Made by a program: the position numbers and the translations under genes. DNA of 25,478 nt from Phycisphaerales bacterium (GTDB lineage Bacteria; Planctomycetota; Phycisphaerae; Phycisphaerales; UBA1924), in contig JAGVLZ010000241.1 in assembly GCA_020054055.1 (NCBI GenBank), forward strand, positions 1 through 25,478, given 5' to 3'. How positions within the stretch are numbered: the first letter of the stretch is position 1; every line of letters begins with the position of its first letter. The notes under the pieces were generated by a model that worked only from the letters and a program-made list of their open reading frames with translations, was not told the DNA's origin and did not search any database. Shown here one piece after another: positions 8,437 through 18,311 of the stretch.

Positions 8437-8835
8437 ATGAACTCAAAGGTCATCAACTCGGTCGGCGTCGGCATCGCGGTCCTCGTCGTGGGATGGGCCT
8501 GGTACGCCGTCCTCACGACCTTTCCTCCGGCAACCAGCGCGAACCCGGTCGCCCCCGCGCCCGCCGCGCAACTCTCCGGCCCGATGGCGACGATCGCGGC
8601 CCATCAGGCGGCGACCAATGCCCTGCTGAATCCACCGGACCCGTCGCCGAATCCGATCCCCTCCGGCACGGACCCCACCCTGCCGCCGATCGCAAACCCG
8701 AACGAATCCTCGCCCGCGCTCCCCGGCGCGCCGGGCGAGACACCCGCCGCGCCGCCGACCACCACTCGACCCTTACAGGTCGAAAAGTGGGACTTCGATT
8801 TCGAGAAGAAGCCGCTGCCTCCGGACGCGAAGTGA
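8437..8835 (+). CDS. Small single-span membrane protein, Pro-rich, unknown function
   Basis: The protein has 132 residues from the ATG at 8437, with GGAG about 12 bases upstream; a TTG at 8413 is less likely. One membrane span lies at about residues 6-28 (GVGIAVLVVGWAWYAVL), followed by a Pro/Ala-rich linker of about 80 residues and a short charged end with KWDFDFEKKPLPPD. It resembles no family I know. The stop is one base from the convergent thyX stop, leaving no room for a separate terminator. Confidence 0.6.
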   Translation: MNSKVINSVGVGIAVLVVGWAWYAVLTTFPPATSANPVAPAPAAQLSGPMATIAAHQAATNALLNPPDPSPNPIPSGTDPTLPPIANPNESSPALPGAPGETPAAPPTTTRPLQVEKWDFDFEKKPLPPDAK

Positions 8836-8836
8836 T

Positions 8837-9772
8837 TCATGGGTCCAAGCCAAGCCCGCGCCGCTTCGCCTCCCATTCCGCCTGCTCTCGCTTGTTCGTC
8901 GAGTCGATCTGCGCCCGCCCCGCGCGGATCGCCTCCACTTCCAGTCGCGTGAGCCGCACCGACTCCATCTCATAGTCGCGGAAGGCTTCCATCGTGATCG
9001 GCACGATCGGCTCCATCAGCCGCCACATCGCCGTCGCGTAGTCGCGGATCTCCGCCTGGGCGTGCGCATCCATCCGCAGCGAGAGGAATCGCAGCACGTT
9101 GTGCAGGTCGCACTTCCAGTACCACTCGGTGTAGAGATTCACCGGCAGCCCGATGCGCGCCAGTTCGCGCGCGACCCCCTTCTCGTTCAACTGGATGTAC
9201 TCGCTGTACAGGGATTCGGCGCGATCGAGATATGCAAGAAACTGCTCCGCCGTCGCGGCGTCGATCGCCTCCTCGCCCCCCTGGCGGTTCGTGGCGCTCT
9301 GCTTCCTCACCATGTCGATCGTCGGTCGATAGAACCGGTCCTGCATCACCGAGTATCGCCCGGAATACTCGTTCACGTTCGCGGTGCGGTGGCGAATCCA
9401 CTGCCGCGCGACGAAGATCGGCATCGCCACATGGAACTTGAACTCGACCATCTCGAACGGGGTCGTGTGGCGATGGCGCATGAGGTAGCGGTTGAGGCCC
9501 CGATCTTCCGAGAGCGACTTTGTCCCGAGGCCATACGAAAGCCGTGCGGCTTGCACAACAGCCTGGTCGGCCGACTGATCCGCCGCAACCAGACGGGGCA
9601 TGACATCGACCAGCGCGATGAACCCGTGCTCGTGAACGGGCAACTCCCAGCGTGCCGCGCCGCGCATGAGGTCGATCACGGGCACATCGAAGGGCACGCA
9701 CCTGATCTCTTTGAGAGCGTCCGCCTGCTTGTTGTCGTGAGAGTTCGGAGATGGTGCCGAGTGTTCAGTCAT
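8837..9772 (-). CDS. thyX: Flavin-dependent thymidylate synthase
   Basis: The protein has 311 residues. It methylates dUMP to dTMP with methylene-tetrahydrofolate, FAD and NADPH. The ThyX signature RHR-x7-S is present at 127-137 (RHRTANVNEYS, followed by GRYS), with Asn where many members have Ser in the middle of the motif. Upstream is the conserved RHRHTTPFEMVEFKF block (99-113), and downstream LYTEWYWKCDLHNVLRFLSLRMD and the paired Tyr/Arg residues. About 35 polar residues precede the core, and a charged tail follows. The gene begins 21 bases after the DUF4365 gene on the same strand, so the two may share a transcript. A window with thyX and no thyA fits organisms that rely on ThyX, but the rest of the genome is not visible. 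Confidence 0.96.
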   Translation of the reverse strand: MTEHSAPSPNSHDNKQADALKEIRCVPFDVPVIDLMRGAARWELPVHEHGFIALVDVMPRLVAADQSADQAVVQAARLSYGLGTKSLSEDRGLNRYLMRHRHTTPFEMVEFKFHVAMPIFVARQWIRHRTANVNEYSGRYSVMQDRFYRPTIDMVRKQSATNRQGGEEAIDAATAEQFLAYLDRAESLYSEYIQLNEKGVARELARIGLPVNLYTEWYWKCDLHNVLRFLSLRMDAHAQAEIRDYATAMWRLMEPIVPITMEAFRDYEMESVRLTRLEVEAIRAGRAQIDSTNKREQAEWEAKRRGLGLDP

Positions 9773-9793
9773 TGGTCAGGGCCTTTTCGCAAC

Positions 9794-10654
9794 TCAGAAA
9801 TCGTGGCTTCCGTCGAACTTCCACATCGACCGTTGCAGGCCCTCGTCGTGCAAGGTAGCCAACGCAGCCGAGAGCATCTCAGCGGATGATTCAAGATCGG
9901 AGCAATGCGACCACCGATTCTTCGCGCCGACGGCCTTCGGTCTGGACAAAGCCCGAATCGCGGCATTCGCTCGAGGAAAGATGTGTTGTCGCATGAACGA
10001 CGACCAAGGCCAGTCTTCTCTCCCGAATATCGCCCTCAAGCCCTCGGCTCGCTTGAGCAGTTGGCGACACGCGGCAAGGGCTTCTGAGTTCGACCCCGAA
10101 GTCTCCGACAGTCTGCGGGAACTCAAACGAAACTCGTGCTGGATGTGCGCGAGGCGAGCGGAATCCGCCAGCCTCCTCGGATGATCGGCGATGTGACGCC
10201 AAAGGCGTTCGGTCCCGGGCATGACATTGTCGGCGGGGATCACAACTCGAATGGTGCGTCGCCTCGTCCGCCATTTCGGCTGCTCCGCATCAAGCACGAT
10301 CCGGGCATACTCCTGAAGCCAAAGAAAACGAAACCCATGTGAATGCTTGGCGACCGAGCACACACAGAGCATGAAGGGCACGACGAAGCGCTCCGCATAC
10401 CTCATCACCTGAATCGGGACATCAACCGCGATGCTCCGGCCGGCGTGGATGGGACGTCTCGTTCCCTTTATCTGGAGCAGGAGCAAGCAGCCGGTCGCCC
10501 TTCCCCGGTCGAAGACTTCAACTTCCGCGTCAACTCCGTAGTCGCGGCCTGTCACCTCACGATGCTCCCACGTCTTCGGAAGGCTCAGCATGACAAGCCG
10601 CCGAGCCTCGGACTCGGTTTCATGCTCCCGGGGTCTCACTCGTGTGGTCGGCAT
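9794..10654 (-). CDS. DUF4365 domain protein, PD-(D/E)XK nuclease-like fold
   Basis: The protein has 286 residues from the ATG at 10654. The N-terminal domain (about 15-170) has the DUF4365 pattern: SEARRLVML, then GRDYGVDAEVEVFD (37-49) and LLLLQIKGT (57-65), then VPIQVMRYAERFVVPFMLCV and WLQEYARIVLD. Asp42, Glu46, Gln61 and Lys63 fit the D-E-QxK core of PD-(D/E)XK nucleases, the clan to which DUF4365 is assigned. Nuclease activity is therefore inferred and not shown. The C-terminal third is helical and unassigned. Such proteins are often found alone or near defence genes, but here the neighbour is thyX. The open frame extends upstream to 10786, but without a family-like N-terminus or ribosome binding site. 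Confidence 0.75.
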   Translation of the reverse strand: MPTTRVRPREHETESEARRLVMLSLPKTWEHREVTGRDYGVDAEVEVFDRGRATGCLLLLQIKGTRRPIHAGRSIAVDVPIQVMRYAERFVVPFMLCVCSVAKHSHGFRFLWLQEYARIVLDAEQPKWRTRRRTIRVVIPADNVMPGTERLWRHIADHPRRLADSARLAHIQHEFRLSSRRLSETSGSNSEALAACRQLLKRAEGLRAIFGREDWPWSSFMRQHIFPRANAAIRALSRPKAVGAKNRWSHCSDLESSAEMLSAALATLHDEGLQRSMWKFDGSHDF

Positions 10655-10782
10655 TACGGCTATTGACCATACCGCATCTGCTCGACAAGTCTGCCCTTGA
10701 TGGTGGTTCACCTGTGAGCGCTTCGACAGGTTATCAACAGGACGATCGCACACACGACGAATCGCGCTCATCACAGAGAGCA
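10655..10782. promoter_or_regulatory. 128-base gap with an inverted repeat between the MFS and DUF4365 genes
   Basis: ACCTGT (10710-10715) and ACAGGT (10726-10731) form a perfect 6-bp inverted repeat with a 10-base spacer, next to TTATCAACAGG. No T tract follows on the minus strand, so it is a poor terminator. It could be an operator or promoter element for the DUF4365-thyX pair. Confidence 0.3.
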
Positions 10783-12123
10783 TCAACCCTGCTGCGCCAC
10801 ATGCCTCAGCAACGCCTTCGGCAGCAGCAGCGTCAGCCCCCCCGCCACCAGCAGCAGCACCGCGAAACCGCCGAAGGCCGCGTCGATCCGCCAGGAGGGC
10901 ACGGAAGCGATCTCATCCAGCCCCACTCCGCCGACCAGAAACTTCGCGTACCACGGCGCCACGCACGCGAGGCTCCAACTCGTGCCGAGCATCAGCCCGC
11001 TGGCCAGCCCCGTCCGCCCCGGCAACAGCCGTTGGGCAAGCGAGATCGTGCATGGGATCGTCGCGGCAAACCCCATCGCACCAGCGGCGGCCGCGAAGTA
11101 CCCCGCCCACGCGCCAAACTGGTCGCCAAGCACCGCGATCAGCCCCACCGGAATCGCCCCGAGAACCGAAAGCCAGATCATCGGCCCGCGCTCATGCCCC
11201 GGACGGATCAGCCGCCCGCCGAGCAGGCCGAAGATCATCATGCCGACGCTCATCGCCGCGATCAGATTGCCGGTCAAGTTCGTCGCCCCCGTGATGTCAG
11301 CGGGCATCCGCGAGCGCGCCCAGTAACCGAACAGGACCATGAGCCCCGTATTGACGACGAAGCGCATCACATTCGCCGTGAACAGCACCCAGATCGCCCT
11401 CCAACGCGCTCGGCGTTCCTCATCGGGCAGCGCACGATGAATCGAATGATGCCCGTCCTGCCGGTGCGGCGCGTTCGAGGTTGCGCGCATCAGCACCCAC
11501 GCAAAGAGCACAGAAGGAATGATCAGCCACGCGAGGCTCCGCATCCCCCACTCCGCCGTCATGCGCGTGCAGATCAACGGCCCGGTGATGCCGCCGATCA
11601 TCCCCGCCGAATAAAAAATGCTGACCCCCCACGAGCGCCCGTGGCGCAGCGCGCGCTGGGCCAGTTGCCCCGCGAGGGCCGCGCCGATCGGGTGGTACAT
11701 CCCCGTCCCCGTCATCCCGATGATCTGGAGCACGATCAACTGCCAGAAGTTCTCCGCGAAGCCGATCGAGCAGAGGCAAGCGGCACCGAGCGCAAGGCCG
11801 AACCAGGCGCAGAACCGCGTGTCGTATTTGTCCGTCGCCCACGCGAAAAATGCCTGAGGCAGGCCGCTCACGATCGGCCCGACCGCGAACATCGCCGCGT
11901 ACTGGCCGGGGGTCAGGCTCAGGCGATCATTGAGCGTCACCGCGAGCGAGGCGATGAAGACCGGGAAGATGTCGATGACGGTGTGCGACGCCTGGAGCGT
12001 CCAGAATGCGGGTTTCGCGCTCGCCGATTGCTCGCGGCGCGATGCATCGGACACCGTCTGATCTGGGATCTGCGACGCCGCGACCGGATCGGCCGGCGCG
12101 ACCGGTAGTTCGACAAGACCCAT
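10783..12123 (-). CDS. Major facilitator superfamily transporter (fosmidomycin-resistance-like)
   Basis: The protein has 446 residues with about twelve membrane helices by eye, after a polar N-terminal extension of about 40 residues. The first helix region reads LQASHTVIDIFPVFIASLAV, which resembles the SHFFxDMFQ-type start of the Fsr branch, followed by YAAMFAVGPIVSGLPQAFFAW and a loop with TDKYDTRF. IGMTGTGMYHPIGAALAGQLA in the first half is characteristic of the same branch. The substrate is unknown. The ATG at 12123 gives a 49-base gap to the upstream gene with AGGGAG before it; a GTG at 12192 would overlap that gene. It lies last in the respiratory gene series, on the same strand, and may be co-transcribed, but nothing in its sequence links it to respiration. 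Confidence 0.82.
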   Translation of the reverse strand: MGLVELPVAPADPVAASQIPDQTVSDASRREQSASAKPAFWTLQASHTVIDIFPVFIASLAVTLNDRLSLTPGQYAAMFAVGPIVSGLPQAFFAWATDKYDTRFCAWFGLALGAACLCSIGFAENFWQLIVLQIIGMTGTGMYHPIGAALAGQLAQRALRHGRSWGVSIFYSAGMIGGITGPLICTRMTAEWGMRSLAWLIIPSVLFAWVLMRATSNAPHRQDGHHSIHRALPDEERRARWRAIWVLFTANVMRFVVNTGLMVLFGYWARSRMPADITGATNLTGNLIAAMSVGMMIFGLLGGRLIRPGHERGPMIWLSVLGAIPVGLIAVLGDQFGAWAGYFAAAAGAMGFAATIPCTISLAQRLLPGRTGLASGLMLGTSWSLACVAPWYAKFLVGGVGLDEIASVPSWRIDAAFGGFAVLLLVAGGLTLLLPKALLRHVAQQG

Positions 12124-12172
12124 GGGCTCGATGCACTCCCTAAGAGCCGCAACAGTAGGCGCGCCGAACAAC

Positions 12173-12970
12173 TCACGCCCCCCGCGACGCACCCGAAACC
12201 GCCAGCAGCACCGTCCCCACCACCAGCCCCATCACCGAAAGCCCCGCCACCGGCCACGTCCACCCCATCGACGCCATCGCGTCCTCGACGGAGCGACTCT
12301 TGGAGCGGTACAGAACCGGGGGCGTGACATGCTGCATCGCCGCGTGCTTCCACGCCTCCGACTGCCGACCGGACTCGCGCAGAAACGTCGGATCGCCGAG
12401 TTTGTCCAGGTCGCCGTACGTCCCCTCGAACATCTCGAAGGCCTTCCCCGGCGAGCGTGATTCGGGCAGCAGTTCGAGAAATCGGTACCGCCACTCGCGC
12501 CGCCGGACTGATCCCCACGAACCGGGGTCATAGTCCCTTGCCGGAAGGCGCATCGCGATGATCAGTCTCGGGTCGATCGTTCCATCGGCGATCCCCTTGT
12601 CCAACTCTTCGGACGACTTCGCCCCCTCCGCCATCACGAGGATGCGCAGCCAGTCATCGTGCCGCAGCAGCCCCGGCAGTCGCGGATCGTCGCGCGTCCC
12701 CTCCTCGATCTCGAAGCCATGCACTTCGCCCCGCCAATGCACCTCCATCCTCGGTCGATCGCCGCCCGCCGCATCCTTCGGCGGGTCGATGGTGACGAGC
12801 GAAGCGGGCTGACCGAGAAACTCAAACTCGGGGCTGGGGATCGGATCATGGAACCACACCACGCTCGTCGTCCGATGCGACAGGCGATCCGCCATCGCTG
12901 GGATCGAAACGACCAGCCCGATGATCGACGCGAGGCAGAGGACAATGCCGATGATCCGGCCTCGGTTCAT
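12173..12970 (-). CDS. Unknown two-span membrane protein in the cytochrome oxidase operon
   Basis: The protein has 265 residues and I do not recognise it. An N-terminal span (about 5-25, IIGIVLCLASIIGLVVSIPAM) and a C-terminal span (about 237-257, VAGLSVMGLVVGTVLLAV) flank a soluble domain of about 210 residues. With the N-terminus inside, that domain would lie in the periplasm. It holds a VVWFHDPIPSPEFEFLG stretch, an acidic HWRGEVHGFEIEEGTRDD part and Arg-rich blocks. There are no CxxCH or CxxxC motifs, so it is neither a cytochrome nor an obvious copper protein. It starts 7 bases after coxD, which suggests a role in oxidase assembly or stability, but that is inferred from position only. 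The open frame extends to 13090, overlapping coxD; ATG 12970 avoids this. Confidence 0.75.
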   Translation of the reverse strand: MNRGRIIGIVLCLASIIGLVVSIPAMADRLSHRTTSVVWFHDPIPSPEFEFLGQPASLVTIDPPKDAAGGDRPRMEVHWRGEVHGFEIEEGTRDDPRLPGLLRHDDWLRILVMAEGAKSSEELDKGIADGTIDPRLIIAMRLPARDYDPGSWGSVRRREWRYRFLELLPESRSPGKAFEMFEGTYGDLDKLGDPTFLRESGRQSEAWKHAAMQHVTPPVLYRSKSRSVEDAMASMGWTWPVAGLSVMGLVVGTVLLAVSGASRGA

Positions 12971-12977
12971 GGCGCGC

Positions 12978-13544
12978 CTAGTGCCCGCTCGGGGCGGCTT
13001 CCGCCGGCTTTGTCTCACCGTGGCCGGGGTTCGTTTCCTTCGCCTTCGCGTTCTCGCGGGCGGCATCGACCTGCCCCTTGCCCTTGACAAACGTGCCGTC
13101 CGCGGCCCGGTGCGCGTCGCCGCCGTGGACGACCTGCTTGTGCTCCATTGGGTCCATCACGCCGCGTGTCGCCGAGTCCGCGAGCGTCAGCCCGATGAAC
13201 ATGATCACCGCGAAGATCGTCGCGCCCACGATCACGGTGTTCATCGGCTGGTCGTACTTCAGGTGCATGAAGTACATCGCCACCAGCGCCGCCTTGATCA
13301 CCGCGATCGTCATCGCGATCAGAATGTGGGCCGTGCCCCCCAGAACGATCTCGGTGTTGCCGATCCAGAAACCGTGGACGTTTGACGACCACACCGTGAG
13401 CGCGGTGAGCGCCAGCAGGATCATGAAAACCCAGAACATGGGCCAGTAAGGCGTGACGTGGAGGTGCGCCGAGTGCGCCTCGTCCTTGCTCAGCGTCTCG
13501 TGCGGGTCAACGGTGTCGTAAAGACTTGCGGGGCCGTGGGTCAT
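12978..13544 (-). CDS. coxD: Cytochrome c oxidase subunit IV
   Basis: The protein has 188 residues. The core (about 30-120) has three membrane helices: YWPMFWVFMILLALTALTVW, then HILIAMTIAVIKAALVAMYFMHLKYD, then VIVGATIFAVIMFIGLTLAD. The VIKAALVAMYFMHL stretch is the hallmark of bacterial subunit IV (CtaF/CyoD class), a small subunit that helps stabilise the metal centres of subunit I. After the core comes a hydrophilic, Lys/Ala/Glu-rich tail of about 65 residues that most relatives lack. It follows coxC after 143 bases that hold repeats, the largest gap in the oxidase gene series. Confidence 0.9.
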   Translation of the reverse strand: MTHGPASLYDTVDPHETLSKDEAHSAHLHVTPYWPMFWVFMILLALTALTVWSSNVHGFWIGNTEIVLGGTAHILIAMTIAVIKAALVAMYFMHLKYDQPMNTVIVGATIFAVIMFIGLTLADSATRGVMDPMEHKQVVHGGDAHRAADGTFVKGKGQVDAARENAKAKETNPGHGETKPAEAAPSGH

Positions 13545-13687
13545 GGGAGGTCCTGGGTCGTGGGTCCTGAGTCCTGTGGGCTTGGCGGCTTGCGAAACGG
13601 TGCCGGCGTCTTCTTTGCTCTATCCCAATTCTGCCGGCTTCCTCGGTGCTCCCTGCTTCTCTGCGGTGAATGCCTTTTCGGGTCGCA
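13545..13687. repeat. coxC-coxD gap with two dispersed-repeat types
   Basis: At about 13549-13580 are imperfect direct copies of GGTCCTG/GGGTCCT. At about 13632-13672 the minus strand reads TTCACCGCAGAGAAGCAGGG and continues with GAGCACCGAGGAAG, an array of CAGAG/CGGAG-like units akin to the element inside purL. The tracts explain why this gap is unusually long for the operon. Confidence 0.55.
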
Positions 13688-14458
13688 TTACACGAGGTAA
13701 AGCAACGGGAAGAGGAAGATCCAGATGACGTCGACGATGTGCCAGTAGAGGCCGATGTTCTCGAGCGAGGTGTAGTGCTTCGGCCCGTAGTGCCCGCGTG
13801 CGGCCATCCACATCGCCCACCCGATTACGATCATCCCGGCGAAGACGTGGAAGCCGTGCGTCGCGGTCGAGATCCAGTAGACCGACATGAAGATGTGGTC
13901 GTAAGCGTTCGTGACGTAGTGGCCATGATCGACGCTGAGGAGTGTCGAGAACCACGATGCGTGTTCCGTCGCGGCGTGGGCATCGTGCGAGGCATCGTGC
14001 CCGCCGTAGGTGAAGAACCCGCCGGGAAGTTCCCCCTTCTGCCACTTTGGCGCGTACTCCCATCCGAGTTTCACCACGAGAAAGAACGCGGCGCACAACT
14101 CAGTGATGAAGAGGTTGACGAGCATCATCCCCTTGCGGTTCGTCTGCGCCCCGCGGATCGCCAGCACGATTGTGAACGATGACAGGAGCAGCACGACGGT
14201 GTTCGCCGCGCCGATCTTCCAGTTCAGGTAGTGGCGCGACGCCGCGTGCCAGTTCTCGGGGTACCAGTAGCGAAACACGGTGTAGGCGCAGAAAAACCCC
14301 GCGAAGAGCAGGATTTCCGTGGCAAGAAACAGCCACATCCCCAGCTTCGCCGCCTCCATCTCGTCCTGCGCGTTCCGCCAGTGATGACCCGGAACGTACC
14401 GCTCGTGCGGCTCAAGTTCCCGATCCATCGCGGCGCTCTCAGCGGGCAGACTCGTCAT
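13688..14458 (-). CDS. coxC: Cytochrome c oxidase subunit III
   Basis: The protein has 256 residues. It has about five membrane helices, the short form typical of caa3-type enzymes. Family blocks are EAAKLGMWLFLATEILLFAGFF (with the conserved Glu), LNWKIGAANTVVLLLSS, ISTATHGFHVFAGMIVIGW and LYWHIVDVIWIFLFPLLYLV at the extreme C-terminus. Between helices three and four is a His/Gly-rich loop (GGHDASHDAHAATEHASW) longer than in many relatives. Subunit III has no redox cofactor and supports proton uptake and stability of subunit I. It starts 30 bases after the coxA stop. Confidence 0.95.
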   Translation of the reverse strand: MTSLPAESAAMDRELEPHERYVPGHHWRNAQDEMEAAKLGMWLFLATEILLFAGFFCAYTVFRYWYPENWHAASRHYLNWKIGAANTVVLLLSSFTIVLAIRGAQTNRKGMMLVNLFITELCAAFFLVVKLGWEYAPKWQKGELPGGFFTYGGHDASHDAHAATEHASWFSTLLSVDHGHYVTNAYDHIFMSVYWISTATHGFHVFAGMIVIGWAMWMAARGHYGPKHYTSLENIGLYWHIVDVIWIFLFPLLYLV

Positions 14459-14488
14459 GCGTCGATTCCTTCATTCGGACACAACAGT

Positions 14489-16230
<1,742 letters not shown>

Positions 16231-16234
<4 letters not shown>

Positions 16235-17388
16235 GGCTTGGCCTCCGTCTTCTTCTTCATCTCGTCGGCCGCGGCGGCCGCGGCCGCGTCCTTGTCCGCC
16301 TGGTTCTTGCTCAATGACCTGATGTAGATCGACAGCGACAGAATCTCGCGATCCGTGATCTGCGCCTGGAACGACGGCATCTGATTCGAGAACCCCTCGA
16401 CGATGTGCTTGCCCGGCTCAAGAATGGACTCGCGGATGTAGTTCTCATCCACGACCACCGACCCGCCGTCCTTGAACTTCTCCGTCGCCCCCCAGACCCC
16501 GAGCCACGACGGCCCGGTCCCGGTCGAACCGTCAACGGAGTGGCACGCGACGCAACCCTTGCTCTTGTGCAGCGTCGCGCCGAGCACGTCGAGCGGGATG
16601 CTCCCGGTATCCGCCTGCTGCGCCTTCCACAGTTGATAGTCGCCCTCCGACAGCACCATGATCCGCCCCCACATCTGCGAGTGCTGATCGCCGCAGTATT
16701 CGGCGCAGGTCAGGTAATACCCCTTGTGAAGCGGATCGATCGGTTCCCACAACTTCTCCGACTCGTTCCACTGGTGCGAGACCTTCGTCGGCTCCACCCA
16801 CTGACCCGTGTAGAAGTTCGGGAACACATCGCGCTTCGCGCGGAACGCCGGAAGGTACATGCTGTGGATCACGTCCTGGCTCGACATGATGAACTTCGTC
16901 GGCCGGTTGACAGGGAGCGCGAAGATCGGCGCATCCATGTCCGCGATCCTCTCCGTCTTCAGCGGGCTGGCGCCGTTGTCGTAGACCAGAGACCAGGCCC
17001 ACTTCTTCGCCGTGACGCTGATGACCTCCGAGTCCGCGGGAGCGATCTTCATCGGGATGTACGCGACCAAGCCCCAGATGAACATGATCGCAAACAGAAT
17101 CGTCGGGACGATCGACCAGGTGAGTTCGAGCGCCGTGTTGTGCGAGGGGCTGACCTCCGGCGCGACGCCGGGGATGCGCCGATACTTCCACGCCCACCAG
17201 AACATCAGGTACATGAGGATCACGAAGAAGACGGCGGAGGACCAGAATGTGTAGAAGAACGCGCCGTCGCTCAGGTGCGAGAAGGTCGAGGTGCCGACGT
17301 TGCCGTTGAACCACAACTTGTCCCACCACTCAACGCCCAGCGTGAGTGGGGGCAAGCCGAGAACCGGTTGTGAACCCGTGGTCAGCAT
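16231..17388 (-). CDS. coxB: Cytochrome c oxidase subunit II fused to cytochrome c (caa3 type)
   Basis: The protein has 385 residues. Two membrane helices (about 43-66 and 90-113) are followed by a periplasmic CuA domain with H175, C228, C232, H236 and M239 (CAEYCGDQHSQM), then a C-terminal cytochrome c domain with heme site CVACH (279-283) and the axial Met337 in NQMPSF. The fusion marks a caa3 oxidase, in which the attached heme c receives electrons directly from the quinol-oxidising complex or a carrier. The tail is rich in Ala and Lys. No lipobox is visible at the N-terminus. The ATG shares one base with the sco stop (TGATG). Confidence 0.97.
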
Positions 17389-18311
17389 CAGACTCGAACC
17401 TCCTCATCAATCACCGCGGTTCGCGCTCGGCGGCCGCGTTGCCTCGCCACGAAAAAGATGAACCCGCCGAGCGCCACCGCGCACGCCGACGCGCCCACGC
17501 GCATCACCGCGAACGCATCCGCCGAGTATCGCCCCGTCTTCGGGTCGTAGCGGAAGCAGAAGTGCTTGATCCGGTCGAAGATCGTCCCGACCTTCCCGTC
17601 CGCGGCCTCGGCGAGCGCGATCTGCACTTCGCCCGACGTGAAATCCAGTTTCTCAAGGTAGTTGTGAACCTTGCCGTCGGGGGTCAAGAAGATGAGCGCC
17701 GAAGGGTGCGAAAACTCGTTCTGCTCGGGCAGGAACTTGTAGTGGTACCCCACCGCGGTCGTCAGCGCGCGGAGGTTCTCGACATCGCCGGTCAGGAAGG
17801 GCCACGCCGTCTCCGGCACCTGCTTGTTGTATCCAAGCAGGTACGACAACTGCTTCTCGCGCGCCATCGACGGGGTGTTGGTGTGATCGAACGAGACGGT
17901 GACCACGCGGAAATCTTCTCCCGCGGTCCACTTCAACTCGTTCAGCACGCGCTGCACCCGGTTCAGGATGAGCGTGCAGAGCAAGGGGCAATCGTAATAC
18001 GCCATCACCAGGATCACGGGACGCTCGCCGTCGAAGAGTTCGCCGGAACGAACGCTGCGTCCCAGGCTGTCCTTGAAGACGAGGCCGGTCGGCACCGCAT
18101 CGCCGCGATGCTCGACGATCCCGACGTTCTGAATCTCGGGGAGTGTCTCGAGCACCAACTGAGCCCGAGCCGCGGGACCAATCATCAAGAGAACTATCAA
18201 CGCCACAAGCACCGAACCGACCAGATTCGCAGCCGCGGAGCGGCGCAAGCCAATAGCCCCGGGCGTCAGCCCGGGGTCGCGCTTCGCGCTGTCACGTTGA
18301 CCAATCGTCAC
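17388..18311 (-). CDS. SCO1/SenC-type copper chaperone for CuA assembly
   Basis: The protein has 307 residues from a GTG at 18311 that overlaps the upstream stop as GTGA. It has a thioredoxin fold with the copper-binding Cys pair in YYDCPLLC (C108, C112) and the distal His202 in FSHPSALIFLTPDGKV. A signal-like hydrophobic stretch (about 30-50) ends in PAARAQ, and a C-terminal span lies at about residues 279-297 (GASACAVALGGFIFFVARQ). SCO proteins deliver copper to the CuA site of subunit II, which fits its place directly before coxB. The first 24 residues (TIGQRDSAKRDPGLTPGAIG) are encoded by a palindromic repeat and look unlike a family N-terminus, so the true start may be nearer 18220. The frame is open to 18647 but that part overlaps the upstream gene. 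Confidence 0.9.
   Translation of the reverse strand: MTIGQRDSAKRDPGLTPGAIGLRRSAAANLVGSVLVALIVLLMIGPAARAQLVLETLPEIQNVGIVEHRGDAVPTGLVFKDSLGRSVRSGELFDGERPVILVMAYYDCPLLCTLILNRVQRVLNELKWTAGEDFRVVTVSFDHTNTPSMAREKQLSYLLGYNKQVPETAWPFLTGDVENLRALTTAVGYHYKFLPEQNEFSHPSALIFLTPDGKVHNYLEKLDFTSGEVQIALAEAADGKVGTIFDRIKHFCFRYDPKTGRYSADAFAVMRVGASACAVALGGFIFFVARQRGRRARTAVIDEEVRV
18236..18290. repeat. CCCCGGGC palindrome at the start of the SCO gene
   Basis: A perfect 8-bp stem, CCCCGGGC (18257-18264) and GCCCGGGG (18269-18276), has a 4-base loop, and a small GCGC-TTC-GCGC hairpin lies beside it. It falls between the GTGA overlap and the signal-peptide codons of the SCO gene. Repeats of this AATAGCCCCGGGCGTCAGC type resemble dispersed intergenic palindromes in planctomycetes; copy number must be checked in the genome. 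Confidence 0.6.

Noticed and set aside
10726..10740. DnaA-box-like TTATCAACA as part of an origin
   Set aside because: It is a single copy with one mismatch to the consensus, with no cluster, AT-rich region or dnaA/dnaN gene.
10642..12108. Plus-strand ORF of 488 codons opposite the MFS gene
   Set aside because: It is rich in Arg, Pro and His without hydrophobic periodicity, whereas the minus-strand frame shows a clean transporter.
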